Origin: Mesobacillus maritimus
GTDB taxonomy: Bacteria; Bacillota; Bacilli; Bacillales; Cytobacillaceae
Reading direction: 5' to 3'
Length of the DNA stretch: 64,000 bases
Assembly (NCBI RefSeq): GCF_019749255.1
Contig: NZ_JACWFH010000015.1
Span: 1 to 64,000 of the forward strand
The position numbers were made by a program, and so were the translations under genes. Shown here piece after piece: positions 25,849-33,633 of this stretch (position 1 is its first letter; every line of letters begins with the position of its first letter). The notes under the pieces were generated by a model that saw nothing but the letters and a program-made list of their open reading frames with translations, did not search any database and had not been told where the DNA came from.

Positions 25849-27090
25849 ATGACTTCCTTGCCATATCATCAAAAAAGACAGCAATTTTACAGTAAAATAA
25901 AGAACTTTTGGCCAGATCTGTATGGGGAAGAGTACGCACTATATGACATCGCATGTATGAGGCGAAGTGAGGTTGATCAGATTCGTTTGGCAAGTGATCG
26001 AATCGGGAGGGTCTTTTTTAAGGTAGCGTCGCTGTTAAGAGAAGTTCCGGAAGAGACTCTGAAGGAAATGGGTTTTCCTTCAGAGTCTCTTTCATTCTTA
26101 AAACTAAAGACTCTCCCCTTTGAAAGTATCATTGCCCGACTTGACTTAATTCGAACAGAAAGTGGCTTTAAATGTATTGAAATCAACTCCGATACTCCGA
26201 CATTTATCAAAGAGTTATTTGATATAAATGGTCAGGTTTGCAACGAATTTCAAATCGAGGACCCGAATGCTGGTATGGCTGAGAGACTTGCGTACGCTGT
26301 TAGACTTAGCATTAACGAATATGCGAAGCAAAGTGAAAAGCCAAAACCCTATATTGTGTTTACCGCACATGAAGACAGCGAGGAAGACCGCGAAACGGTC
26401 CGTTACCTTCAAGAGTTAGCTGGTCTACCATCGAGATTTGTTCCACTTCACCAATTGGAAATTGCAAAAGGAGAGGGACTTTATGATGAGGTTGGAAGGA
26501 AAATTGATATTCTCTATCGGCAAACCTTTCCAATAGAAAACTTAATTATGGACGAAGATGAGGAAGGGAATAAAATTGGTTTATGGTTGCTGGAGCTAGT
26601 TGAAATGGGCAAGTTGATGATTTTAAATCCACCTTCCGCGTTTTTGCTTCAAAATAAAGCAGTTCAAGCCATCATTTGGGGGTTGCATGAAGAAAAGCAC
26701 CCTTTCTTTACAGATGAAGAACACGCCTGGATTGGGGAATACTTTTTACCTACCTTTTTTGAACCTGACTATTTTCTCCGTTCGAACATAGCTTTTGTAA
26801 AGAAACCATCCTTTGGCCGCGAGGGTGATACAGTTGAAATATTTAGTGGGGCAGGAGAACTTAGATTACAAGACTCGCAAAAAAGCTATACAGACTATGT
26901 GCCAGTTTACCAGAAATATGTGGAGCTTCCTTCTATCACTTTTATGAGTTCAAAAGGAAAGCAAACTGGTAACCTCCTGATTGGGAGCTTTTTACTGAAT
27001 GGCCATGCTGCTGCAATTGGGTTTAGAGTAGGGGAAAGAATAACGAACAATCTTTCTTATTATTTGCCTGTGGGGATACAGGAAGAGTAG
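25849..27090 (+). CDS. Glutathionylspermidine synthase-like ATP-grasp amidoligase
   Basis: A 413-aa enzyme of the GSP_synth family (YjfC/YgiC-like). Family blocks are LIRTESGFKCIEINSDTPTF near residue 105, the ATP-binding KKPSFGREGDTVEIF near 325, and GSFLLNGHAAAIGFRVG plus ERITNNLSYYLPV at the end. Members join an amine to a carboxylate via an acyl phosphate. There is no amidase domain as in E. coli GspSA, and neither glutathione nor spermidine can be assumed as substrate. ATG 25849 follows GGAGAG; the ATG at 25834 lies inside the previous gene. Confidence 0.85.
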   Translation: MTSLPYHQKRQQFYSKIKNFWPDLYGEEYALYDIACMRRSEVDQIRLASDRIGRVFFKVASLLREVPEETLKEMGFPSESLSFLKLKTLPFESIIARLDLIRTESGFKCIEINSDTPTFIKELFDINGQVCNEFQIEDPNAGMAERLAYAVRLSINEYAKQSEKPKPYIVFTAHEDSEEDRETVRYLQELAGLPSRFVPLHQLEIAKGEGLYDEVGRKIDILYRQTFPIENLIMDEDEEGNKIGLWLLELVEMGKLMILNPPSAFLLQNKAVQAIIWGLHEEKHPFFTDEEHAWIGEYFLPTFFEPDYFLRSNIAFVKKPSFGREGDTVEIFSGAGELRLQDSQKSYTDYVPVYQKYVELPSITFMSSKGKQTGNLLIGSFLLNGHAAAIGFRVGERITNNLSYYLPVGIQEE

Positions 27091-27113
27091 GGAGGAGGAC
27101 AGAAAAAGGACGA

Positions 27114-28142
27114 ATGGGAATCTTACAGAGAATACTTTCAAAGTTAATAAAAATAAAAATTTGGCATGCTCTTGTTATTGCCGTTATGATGATTCTTTCG
27201 AGTAGTCTTTTGATGAGGGAGATTGAACCTGAAACCTTCCCACGTTATATTGATTCCCTGTGGTGGATAATGACGACGCTTGTGACAGTAGGATATGGAG
27301 ATGTCTACCCAGTTACAGATTTTGGGAGAATATTTACAATGCTACTCATTTACACCTTTGGTATTGGTGCCATGGGGATCATAGTTGGGAAGTTGTTTGA
27401 AAGTTTTACCTTATATCGCAGGCTTAAGGAGGAAGGGAAATTGAATTACGGAGGAAAAGACCATTATATTCTGATTGGCTCCTCGAAAGATAAATTGGAA
27501 AATGTCCTAGAGGAAATACTTCATAGTGGTCAAAAATGTGATGTAGTTATTGTCGACAATGCTGGTCGTTCCCCGCTTGAGCATGACAATGTACACTTTA
27601 TCAGTGGCAACCCAGCTGATGAGGAAGTACTAATGCGAGCCAATATTCTTGAGGCAAAATCTGTTGCAATCTTTTCAGATGAAGAGAACAACCAATCCGA
27701 ATATGCAGATGGGAAAACCTTATTAATTGCATCAAGAGTCGAGCATTTATCAAAAAAATTTCAAAAAAGTATCTATACGGTTGTGGAGATAAAGAAGGAA
27801 AAACATATGTCTTTATTTGAACACGCAAATGTGGATGAATTTATTCTCTCAGATGATTCTCTATCACGATTAATGGCCCAGGCTGCCATCCATCATGGAT
27901 CGAGTAAACTTTTCGAACAGCTCCTAAGCAATACCGAAGGGGAAAATTTGTATGAGATTAGAAAACAGCCTCACTGGGTGACTTATAAGGACGCAGCGAT
28001 GGAACTATTCGAACATGGGGCTATCTTAATTTCGGATGGAAGCAAGATGGACATTGCTCGCCGTCATAATGAAGAAATTTCTATGGAAGCGAAAATGTTC
28101 GTAATTTGTGATGAGGGGACATATAGAAAGATTTCTCGGTAA
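27114..28142 (+). CDS. Two-helix potassium channel with RCK/TrkA-N-like domain
   Basis: A 342-aa ion channel. TM1 is at about 16-34, the pore helix and selectivity filter TTLVTVGYGDVYP follow at about 55-68, and TM2 is at about 72-92. A cytoplasmic Rossmann-like RCK domain begins YGGKDHYILIGSS; its Gly motif is GSS rather than the usual G-x-G-x-x-G, so nucleotide binding may differ. It is similar in layout to B. subtilis YugO, the biofilm signalling channel. It lies 23 bp after the ATP-grasp gene and closes the operon, which is unusual company for a K+ channel. Confidence 0.88.
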   Translation: MGILQRILSKLIKIKIWHALVIAVMMILSSSLLMREIEPETFPRYIDSLWWIMTTLVTVGYGDVYPVTDFGRIFTMLLIYTFGIGAMGIIVGKLFESFTLYRRLKEEGKLNYGGKDHYILIGSSKDKLENVLEEILHSGQKCDVVIVDNAGRSPLEHDNVHFISGNPADEEVLMRANILEAKSVAIFSDEENNQSEYADGKTLLIASRVEHLSKKFQKSIYTVVEIKKEKHMSLFEHANVDEFILSDDSLSRLMAQAAIHHGSSKLFEQLLSNTEGENLYEIRKQPHWVTYKDAAMELFEHGAILISDGSKMDIARRHNEEISMEAKMFVICDEGTYRKISR

Positions 28143-28328
28143 AGGTGTTTGGGACTGGAGCTTGTTTCGAATTGGTTGGCAGGTTAGAGTTCAACTTAAA
28201 AATAAAACTAGGGCGGATGTAAAGCAAGAGGTGATTCTTCTTCCTTTTTCACATAATTATTAAGGTGACAATTTTGTTAACATTTATAGTTTGATACCGA
28301 AATGATGGCGATTTGTGAATAAGTTAAC

Positions 28329-28356
28329 TTGAAATATAACTTTAAAATTATACAAT
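28329..28356 (+). promoter_or_regulatory. Likely sigma-A promoter of the cueP gene
   Basis: TTGAAA at 28329-28334 and TACAAT at 28351-28356 are separated by 16 bp, in an AT-rich leader 40 bp before the start codon. The palindrome AAGTTAACTT at 28321-28330 overlaps the -35. The 16-bp spacing argues against a CueR-type promoter, which would have a 19-20-bp spacer. Confidence 0.5.
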
Positions 28357-28395
28357 AAGAGAGTAGAAAATAAGAGTTTCAGGTAGGTGAGTAGA

Positions 28396-28941
28396 ATGAA
28401 ACGAACAATCTTTGCAGTTGGATTGGCTGCTTCGATGATGTTGGCAGGTTGTGCATCTAACGACGAAAGCAACGAGGCAACACAATCGCAAACAGAAACA
28501 AACGAAGTGCAAGACATTAAGAAATTAGTTCATGATTATAGTGTGGGGAATATAGAAGATCAAACAGCTGCTATCAATTCTCATCAGCTCATCGTAACGA
28601 AAAGCGATAAGAGCCAGGTGACCTATGATTTACCTGAAGATGAATTTTTTGTTTCAATCGCACCGTATATCGATCAAACTCACCCTTGACAAACTCATAG
28701 CTTGACAGGTTGTCAAGGTGAATTAGTTAAAGAAGAGTTTGACGTTTTGATTGAAGATGAAGAAGGAAATGTCATCTTAGACGAGAAAGTAACTTCCCAA
28801 GCCAATGGGTTTATTGATTTGTGGCTGCCGCGGGACCAGACTTTACAGGTAAGTATTAGCCAAGAAGGCAAAGCAGCGAAGCAAGAGCTTACTACGTTCA
28901 AGGGCGACGATACCTGCGTGACGACTATGCAGTTGCTGTAA
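28396..28941 (+). CDS. cueP: CueP-family copper-binding lipoprotein with in-frame UGA (candidate selenoprotein)
   Basis: A 181-codon frame interrupted only by TGA at codon 98 (28687-28689). The first part has lipobox LAGC and the CueP stretch DIKKLVHDYSVGNIEDQ; the second continues in the same frame with HSLTGCQGELVKEEFDV, ANGFIDLWLPRD and DDTCVTTMQ. From memory, Salmonella CueP copper ligands are Cys96, Cys104 and Cys172. Spacings here (U98, C106, C174) are identical, so UGA stands exactly at a copper-binding Cys. A 7-bp hairpin with a GGU loop begins 11 nt after UGA. I read it as probable selenocysteine; a nonsense mutation of TGC/TGT is the alternative. The ATG follows AGGTAGGTGAG. Confidence 0.75.
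28687..28717 (+). promoter_or_regulatory. UGA codon plus SECIS-like hairpin
   Basis: After UGA come 11 nt, then CUUGACA, loop GGU, and UGUCAAG, a perfect 7-bp stem. The loop starts 18 nt after UGA and its first base is G. From memory, bacterial SECIS elements have a 3-14 nt apical loop with G in its first two positions, about 16-37 nt after UGA; this hairpin meets those rules. No bulged U like that of E. coli fdhF is seen. Confidence 0.6.
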
Positions 28942-28982
28942 GGCAGTTTTATTGTTGGAATTGAATAACGAATAGATGAACG

Positions 28983-29010
28983 GCTCAGGAGGAATCCTGA
29001 GCGTTTTTTT
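28983..29010 (+). terminator. Terminator after cueP
   Basis: GCTCAGGA and TCCTGAGC enclose a GGAA tetraloop, followed by G and seven T. Its position after the second half of the CueP frame supports one transcript across the UGA. Confidence 0.92.
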
Positions 29011-29012
29011 AT

Positions 29013-29480
29013 GCCCAAATGAGGATAAAGAATCATCAAAAGGTAACGGAGGAAAATCCAGCGTGCCCAAATGAGGGTAAAGAATCCTTAAAAGGTAACG
29101 GAGGAAAATCCAGCGTGCTCAAATGAGGATGAAGAATCATTAAAAGGTAACGGAGGAAAATTCAGCGTGCCCAAATGAGGATAAAGAATCATTAAAAGGT
29201 AACGGAGGGAGCCCCAGCGTGCCCAAATGAGGGTGAAGAATCATTAAAAGGTAACGGAGGAAAATTCAGCGTGCCCAAATGAGGATGAAGAATCATTAAA
29301 AGGTAACGGAGGGAGCCCCAGCGTGCCCAAATGAGGGTGAAGAATCATTAAAAGGTAACGGAGGAAAATCCAGCTTGCCCAAATGAGTGTGAAGAATCAT
29401 CAAAAGGTAACGGAGGAAAATCCAGCTTGCCCAAATGAGGATGAAGAATCATTAAAAGGTAATGGAGGAAGCCCCAGCGT
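29013..29480. repeat. Nine tandem 52-bp repeats
   Basis: Nine contiguous units of 52 bp start at 29013, 29065, 29117, 29169, 29221, 29273, 29325, 29377 and 29429. Each has GCCCAAATGAGG (with point variants), a small ATGA-AGAA-TCAT hairpin, AAAGGTAACGGAGG and a variable segment ending CAGC. Units alternate between AAAATYCAG and GAGCCCCAG variants, showing duplication of dimers. The period is not a multiple of three and no frame stays open, so it is non-coding. It fills the gap between two convergent terminators. Confidence 0.92.
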
Positions 29481-29495
29481 GCCACCATAAGACGT

Positions 29496-29536
29496 AAAAA
29501 AACAGGAGATCTCATTAAAAGAGATTCCCTGTTTTA
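29496..29536 (-). terminator. Terminator of the L,D-transpeptidase gene
   Basis: On the minus strand AAAACAGGGAATCTC pairs with GAGATCTCCTGTTTT, followed by T residues. Confidence 0.88.
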
Positions 29537-29542
29537 ATTAGA

Positions 29543-30988
29543 TTAATAGATAACTACTGGTTGGTAAGTACTAAGGTTATCGTATACCTGTTTCATCATA
29601 CCAGGCTGGACATTGACACAACCACCGGAACCTGCATTCACATAGGCATTGCTACTCCAGTTTCCACGCCAACTTGCATCGTGGAATCCTTGACCACTAT
29701 TTGTAAATGGTGCCCAATAAGAGACATCAACCTCATAATCAGCCTTACCTACTGCACTACCTCTAAGGGTGTATGGTGTTCGTTTATAGAGGATATACCA
29801 TACACCTGGTGAAGTGCCTTCGCCGGTACTAAGTTTCCCCGTAACAACGTTTGTGGTAAGGACTTGCTTACCGTCCCGATATAGCCAGATTCTTTGATCG
29901 GCGATGGATATTTCTGCATACGTATCACCAATGCCGTTATTTGAGAGCGTATCATAGCCATACCCTTCACCACTCCAGCCATTTCCGGAGATATTTGCAG
30001 CGGAAACAGTTTCTGTCCCGTTTTCAAAAGCTTCTTTAATAAGGGCAGTTTCTTTTTTGACATCTAGTGCCCAGCCATACCCCTTTCCTTTTACGGATAC
30101 AACCCGACCTGAATGAGTCTTAAAGTTGAAATCTTTCCCTAAAGTGGACTGAGCATCATTTATCTCAGCAATTTTCCCCTTAATCATATCTGAGTCATCA
30201 ATTGAAATCTTCATATCCTCTGTTAGCGAGGCGTTTTTAATTAGGTCACTACCCTTTAAAGAATGTACTTTATCTTGGACCTGGTAGTTAACAGTACTGT
30301 CAAGAAGCTCTTGTAACTTATTCTTTTGCTCTTGAATGATTTCGCTATCTTCCTTAATAGGAAGTAGATATGCTGTGTTCAGATGAATTTCACTTGTATA
30401 TCCTTGGTTTTCGTATTCTTCTAAGAGGCCTGCAACATCATATTGCTTCCCATCTTTGCTCTCTGAGACGACAATTTCTCCATTCTTTAGTGACGCCTGC
30501 GCATGTACGGGAGCCGTTAAATTTTCATTTAAAGAGGCGAGTTTCTGTTCTAGGTCCTTTTTCAATTCTTCACTGCGATATTGGTCCGGTGTGCTAGGCA
30601 GTAAGGTAAAACTTCTTGTCTTGAAAGAAGGGAAAAATGTCCACTGTTCTTTTAACAGTTTCTTTACCTTAGGCAAGTCCTTATCTGTAAAGTTCATTTG
30701 TGTGTCTTTACCATCTAAAACTTGTTCATCCCCAACATAGACTTCGTTTTTCAGAGTCGTTTTTTGTAATTTTTCTAGTGTCTTGTCTGCATTAAGGCCA
30801 CTAACCTTGACACCATTAATCGTAACATCAGCATTAAAATGGGTTGCCTGATAATAGCTCATTCCCGAAACAACAAGTGCGACAACTGCAAAAATGATTG
30901 CGTAAAACTTCCAGTTCTTATACCATTTATCTGACTTTTTTTGTGACCGACTCATATCCTCAACTGGTTGATTGACAGTGTTTCCCAT
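29543..30988 (-). CDS. L,D-transpeptidase (YkuD domain) with PG-binding repeats
   Basis: A 481-aa membrane-anchored cell-wall enzyme. A cytoplasmic N-terminus (1-28), one helix (about 29-48), then two VanW-type peptidoglycan-binding domains (PG_binding_4-like, about 55-330), then a C-terminal YkuD domain. The active site is HDASWRGNW ... NAGSGGCVNV with catalytic Cys457 and His436. It forms 3-3 cross-links or attaches groups to peptidoglycan. The start has GGGAG 6 nt upstream. A WalR-type box lies 50 bp upstream, linking it to wall homeostasis. Confidence 0.92.
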   Translation of the reverse strand: MGNTVNQPVEDMSRSQKKSDKWYKNWKFYAIIFAVVALVVSGMSYYQATHFNADVTINGVKVSGLNADKTLEKLQKTTLKNEVYVGDEQVLDGKDTQMNFTDKDLPKVKKLLKEQWTFFPSFKTRSFTLLPSTPDQYRSEELKKDLEQKLASLNENLTAPVHAQASLKNGEIVVSESKDGKQYDVAGLLEEYENQGYTSEIHLNTAYLLPIKEDSEIIQEQKNKLQELLDSTVNYQVQDKVHSLKGSDLIKNASLTEDMKISIDDSDMIKGKIAEINDAQSTLGKDFNFKTHSGRVVSVKGKGYGWALDVKKETALIKEAFENGTETVSAANISGNGWSGEGYGYDTLSNNGIGDTYAEISIADQRIWLYRDGKQVLTTNVVTGKLSTGEGTSPGVWYILYKRTPYTLRGSAVGKADYEVDVSYWAPFTNSGQGFHDASWRGNWSSNAYVNAGSGGCVNVQPGMMKQVYDNLSTYQPVVIY

Positions 30989-31037
30989 ATTTTACTCCCA
31001 CCTATTCGACGTTCTATTACTTTTCTCTTAAAATATG

Positions 31038-31054
31038 TTTACATTTATTTTACA
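31038..31054 (-). promoter_or_regulatory. WalR (YycF)-type direct repeat upstream of the L,D-transpeptidase
   Basis: The minus strand reads TGTAAA-ATAAA-TGTAAA, an exact match to the WalR consensus TGTWAH-N5-TGTWAH, 50 bp before the start codon. Whether it activates or represses cannot be told, since the promoter was not located. The rest of 30989-31289 shows no gene. Confidence 0.55.
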
Positions 31055-31289
31055 TGATAAAAAAACTTTTACTACTATTTTACTAGATATTTTGGATGGA
31101 ATTTGTCGATTTGTGTAACCTCATGAAAGTTTTTAAAAATTTTTCGAATTTGACTACGTTATTTATTATTGGAGCCTGATAGTTCAATCATGTCGGTCAG
31201 TGAAATTGATTCTAAAAAACTAAAAACATCGAAAAAATAGTGCTAAAATGAAAGAATTAAGAATTTTCTAGATAACAGGAGGGAGTATT

Positions 31290-31736
31290 ATGGAGGTCTT
31301 TCGAGCTACGATAAATGATTTAGATGGAATATCTAATTTATTTAATTTGTATCGGATCTTTTACAAGCAAGATTCAGATTTGGAAGGAGCAAAGAGATAT
31401 ATAAAAGAACGAATTGAAAGCAATGAGTCCGTCATCTTTGTTGTGAAGGACAAAGAAACGTATGTGGGATTTACTCAACTATATCCAAGCTTTTCTTCAA
31501 TCTCGATGAAAAGAGCATGGATATTAAATGATTTATATGTAGCGGCTGAAGCAAGGAAACAAGGAGTAGGAGAAATGCTTTTACAAAAAGCAAAAGATCA
31601 TGCGCTTGCTACAGGTGCGAACAGTATTAGCCTTAGTACAGCACCTGATAATCTTTCCGCGCAAAGTTTATATGAGAAAAACGGCTATGAACGGGATTCG
31701 CAATTTTATCATTATGAACTAAGTTTGAGTGTGTGA
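31290..31736 (+). CDS. GNAT family N-acetyltransferase
   Basis: A 148-aa GNAT enzyme with WILNDLYVAAEARKQGVGEMLLQKAKDHA (beta4 and the acetyl-CoA loop R-K-Q-G-V-G) and SLSTAPDNLSAQSLYEKNGYE (motif B). The substrate is unknown; relatives include aminoglycoside- and diamine-acetylating enzymes. AGGAGGGAG lies 6 nt before the ATG. It is monocistronic. Confidence 0.88.
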   Translation: MEVFRATINDLDGISNLFNLYRIFYKQDSDLEGAKRYIKERIESNESVIFVVKDKETYVGFTQLYPSFSSISMKRAWILNDLYVAAEARKQGVGEMLLQKAKDHALATGANSISLSTAPDNLSAQSLYEKNGYERDSQFYHYELSLSV

Positions 31737-31939
31737 ATCTACTATAGTATTAGTATTTGAACTTGTAGAGAGAGGCTGACTTTTGTGTTTATAGGGACAG
31801 TCTTCTTTTTTGTCTCTTCATGTCTAGTAAGCCAGTTTATTCATCTATATGTGCTCTAAAATATGAAGTAAACGGATATGAAACTTTTACCTTTCTTTTT
31901 CCGTAATGATAGAAAAGGAAAAAGATGGGGGAGTACTAG

Positions 31940-32878
31940 ATGTATTCAGAAATAAACGAAAAGCTGGTTGAAATTCAGGGGAAACTACATAAAAAAGAAA
32001 AGTATGACTTACAGCTTGAGGATTATAAGCGAGAGTTACAAATAGTTGAACAGGAGCTTGGTGACCTACGCGAAAGGTTAAAATCGGAGGAAAAGGATGT
32101 AGTAAAGCTAGAGAGTATGAGTCTCAAGAATTTAGTTGCTATTCTTTCGGGTACAAAAGAGGAAAAACTTTCAAAAGAAAAACAGGAAATGATTGCTGCA
32201 AAGCACAAGTTGGAAGAAGCGGTTAAAACGAAAATGGTAATAGATGAAGAGAATTTAAAGCTGCAAAACGCTCTTAAAGCTTTCGAGAAAATCGAGGAAG
32301 AGTATCATCAACTTCTCTCACAGAAAGAGACTATCATTAAATCAGGTACTACGCGTTTTGCAGAGAAAGTGTTTGAATTGAGTGGGAAAGAAGGTAGTCT
32401 AAAAGCATACTTAGTCGAGGTTGAGGAAGCGATATCAGCTGGAAATTATGCTAAGTCTGCCCTGGAGGATGCGAGAAGTTCACTTGAGAAGGCGGAAGGT
32501 TGGGGGACATGGGATATGTTTGGAGGCGGTGCCCTCTCAGGTGTCATGAAACACCAACATATTGATCAGGCTGAAGCCCTCCTACATAAAGCACAAACGA
32601 ATATACGTCAATTTCAAAAAGAACTATTGGATATCCGAGAACAAGCACACCTCAAAATCGAAATTTCCGATATGTTAAAGTTTGCAGACTTCTTCTTTGA
32701 TGGGTTTATTGCGGATTTCATGGTTCAGGGGAAAATCCAACAATCACTGGAACAAATTAGACTTCAAACCAATAGAGTAACGGAAATACTATTAAATTTA
32801 ACTGCACAATTGGAGAAAAAGAGAAGAGAACTCGAGAACATCCAAAAGGAAAAGCAGGAGATTATCTTAAACTTATAA
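31940..32878 (+). CDS. Coiled-coil protein of unknown function, 312 aa
   Basis: A soluble, strongly helical protein. Residues about 1-135 and 265-312 have heptad-like Leu/Glu/Lys patterns. Between them is a conserved-looking segment, GWGTWDMFGGGALSGVMKHQHIDQAE, followed by SDMLKFADFFFDGFIADFMVQGKI. I have seen similar proteins in bacilli annotated only as hypothetical. No membrane helix or signal peptide. AAAGATGGGGGAG precedes the ATG. It converges with ytoQ on a shared terminator. Confidence 0.75.
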   Translation: MYSEINEKLVEIQGKLHKKEKYDLQLEDYKRELQIVEQELGDLRERLKSEEKDVVKLESMSLKNLVAILSGTKEEKLSKEKQEMIAAKHKLEEAVKTKMVIDEENLKLQNALKAFEKIEEEYHQLLSQKETIIKSGTTRFAEKVFELSGKEGSLKAYLVEVEEAISAGNYAKSALEDARSSLEKAEGWGTWDMFGGGALSGVMKHQHIDQAEALLHKAQTNIRQFQKELLDIREQAHLKIEISDMLKFADFFFDGFIADFMVQGKIQQSLEQIRLQTNRVTEILLNLTAQLEKKRRELENIQKEKQEIILNL

Positions 32879-32904
32879 TGGTTTGTATAGCATAAGTCTA
32901 AAAA

Positions 32905-32937
32905 AGAAGCCAGACAACTAGTTCTTGTCTGACTTCT
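32905..32937. terminator. Bidirectional terminator
   Basis: AGAAG-C-CAGACAA pairs with TTGTCTG-A-CTTCT between the convergent coiled-coil gene and ytoQ. Confidence 0.8.
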
Positions 32938-32945
32938 ACAATCTT

Positions 32946-33386
32946 CTATTCAAAAATATAACTAAGTACGTCCAATGCCTGGTCAACCGTTTCTACGGTT
33001 ACATTCGCTTTATTCGAGAGTTCTTTTAATGGATGTATTAATGATTCAGGTCTAATGATAATCGTCGGTTTATTCATAGCAATAGCGGTGCTGGCATCCA
33101 TCGCTGTATTCCATTGCTTATACTTTTCTCCAAATAAAGCAATCACAATATCTGACTTTTGCATTAATACTTGTGTTCTAAAATTGTTAATGTCTGATGC
33201 TACGTCGTCCTTATGTAATTTGCTAGGTTGTTTTCCCTGGATTGCCTCGCCAATATCATCCGAGCGATCATGGTTTGTTTGTGGAGAGACAAAGACCAAT
33301 GGAAGCTTCTTTTCCTCCGCTTTTAGCCTCACTTCTTCTCTCCAGTTATCATGAATTTGTCCTGCTAAATAAACAGTTAATTGCAT
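32946..33386 (-). CDS. ytoQ: YtoQ family protein
   Basis: A 146-aa protein of the YtoQ family, related to nucleoside 2-deoxyribosyltransferase-like folds. It starts MQLTVYLAGQIHDNWR and carries FVSPQTNHDRSDDIGEAI, SDIVIALFGEKYKQWNTAMDASTAIAMNKPTIII, the typical phosphate-site and dimer elements. The enzymatic activity is not established. Two adjacent ATG codons exist; the second (33386) matches the family start and has GGAGG 7 nt upstream. Confidence 0.88.
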   Translation of the reverse strand: MQLTVYLAGQIHDNWREEVRLKAEEKKLPLVFVSPQTNHDRSDDIGEAIQGKQPSKLHKDDVASDINNFRTQVLMQKSDIVIALFGEKYKQWNTAMDASTAIAMNKPTIIIRPESLIHPLKELSNKANVTVETVDQALDVLSYIFE

Positions 33387-33633
33387 CATTAATCCTCCCT
33401 TGTTAAAATCGTCCTCTTTCTATATTATCTGATTTGCTAGAGTTTTCAAAGTAAATGGGATGGGACCTTAATAAGCTTTTGTTATAATCTGTTGATAAGT
33501 AAGGGAACACTTTTTTTCGGTCAATCTGTTAATATATGCTAAGAAGTTATTATTCAAAAATATTGATTTGTGATTTATACTAGAGTTTTATGGAATGCGT
33601 GGATTTATAGATAAGTAGTAGGAGGGACAAACA

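Noticed and set aside
28329-28356. CueR-type copper-responsive promoter for cueP
   Set aside because: The -35/-10 spacing is 16 bp, not the 19-20 bp MerR-family spacer, and no CueR palindrome is seen in it.
28396-28941. Treating the cueP region as two separate genes (28396-28689 and 28702-28941)
   Set aside because: The second part is in the same frame as the first, has no ribosome site, would start at a TTG inside the hairpin and continues the CueP alignment without a gap.
29013-29480. CRISPR array
   Set aside because: The 52-bp units are contiguous with no unique spacers between constant repeats, and no cas genes are present.
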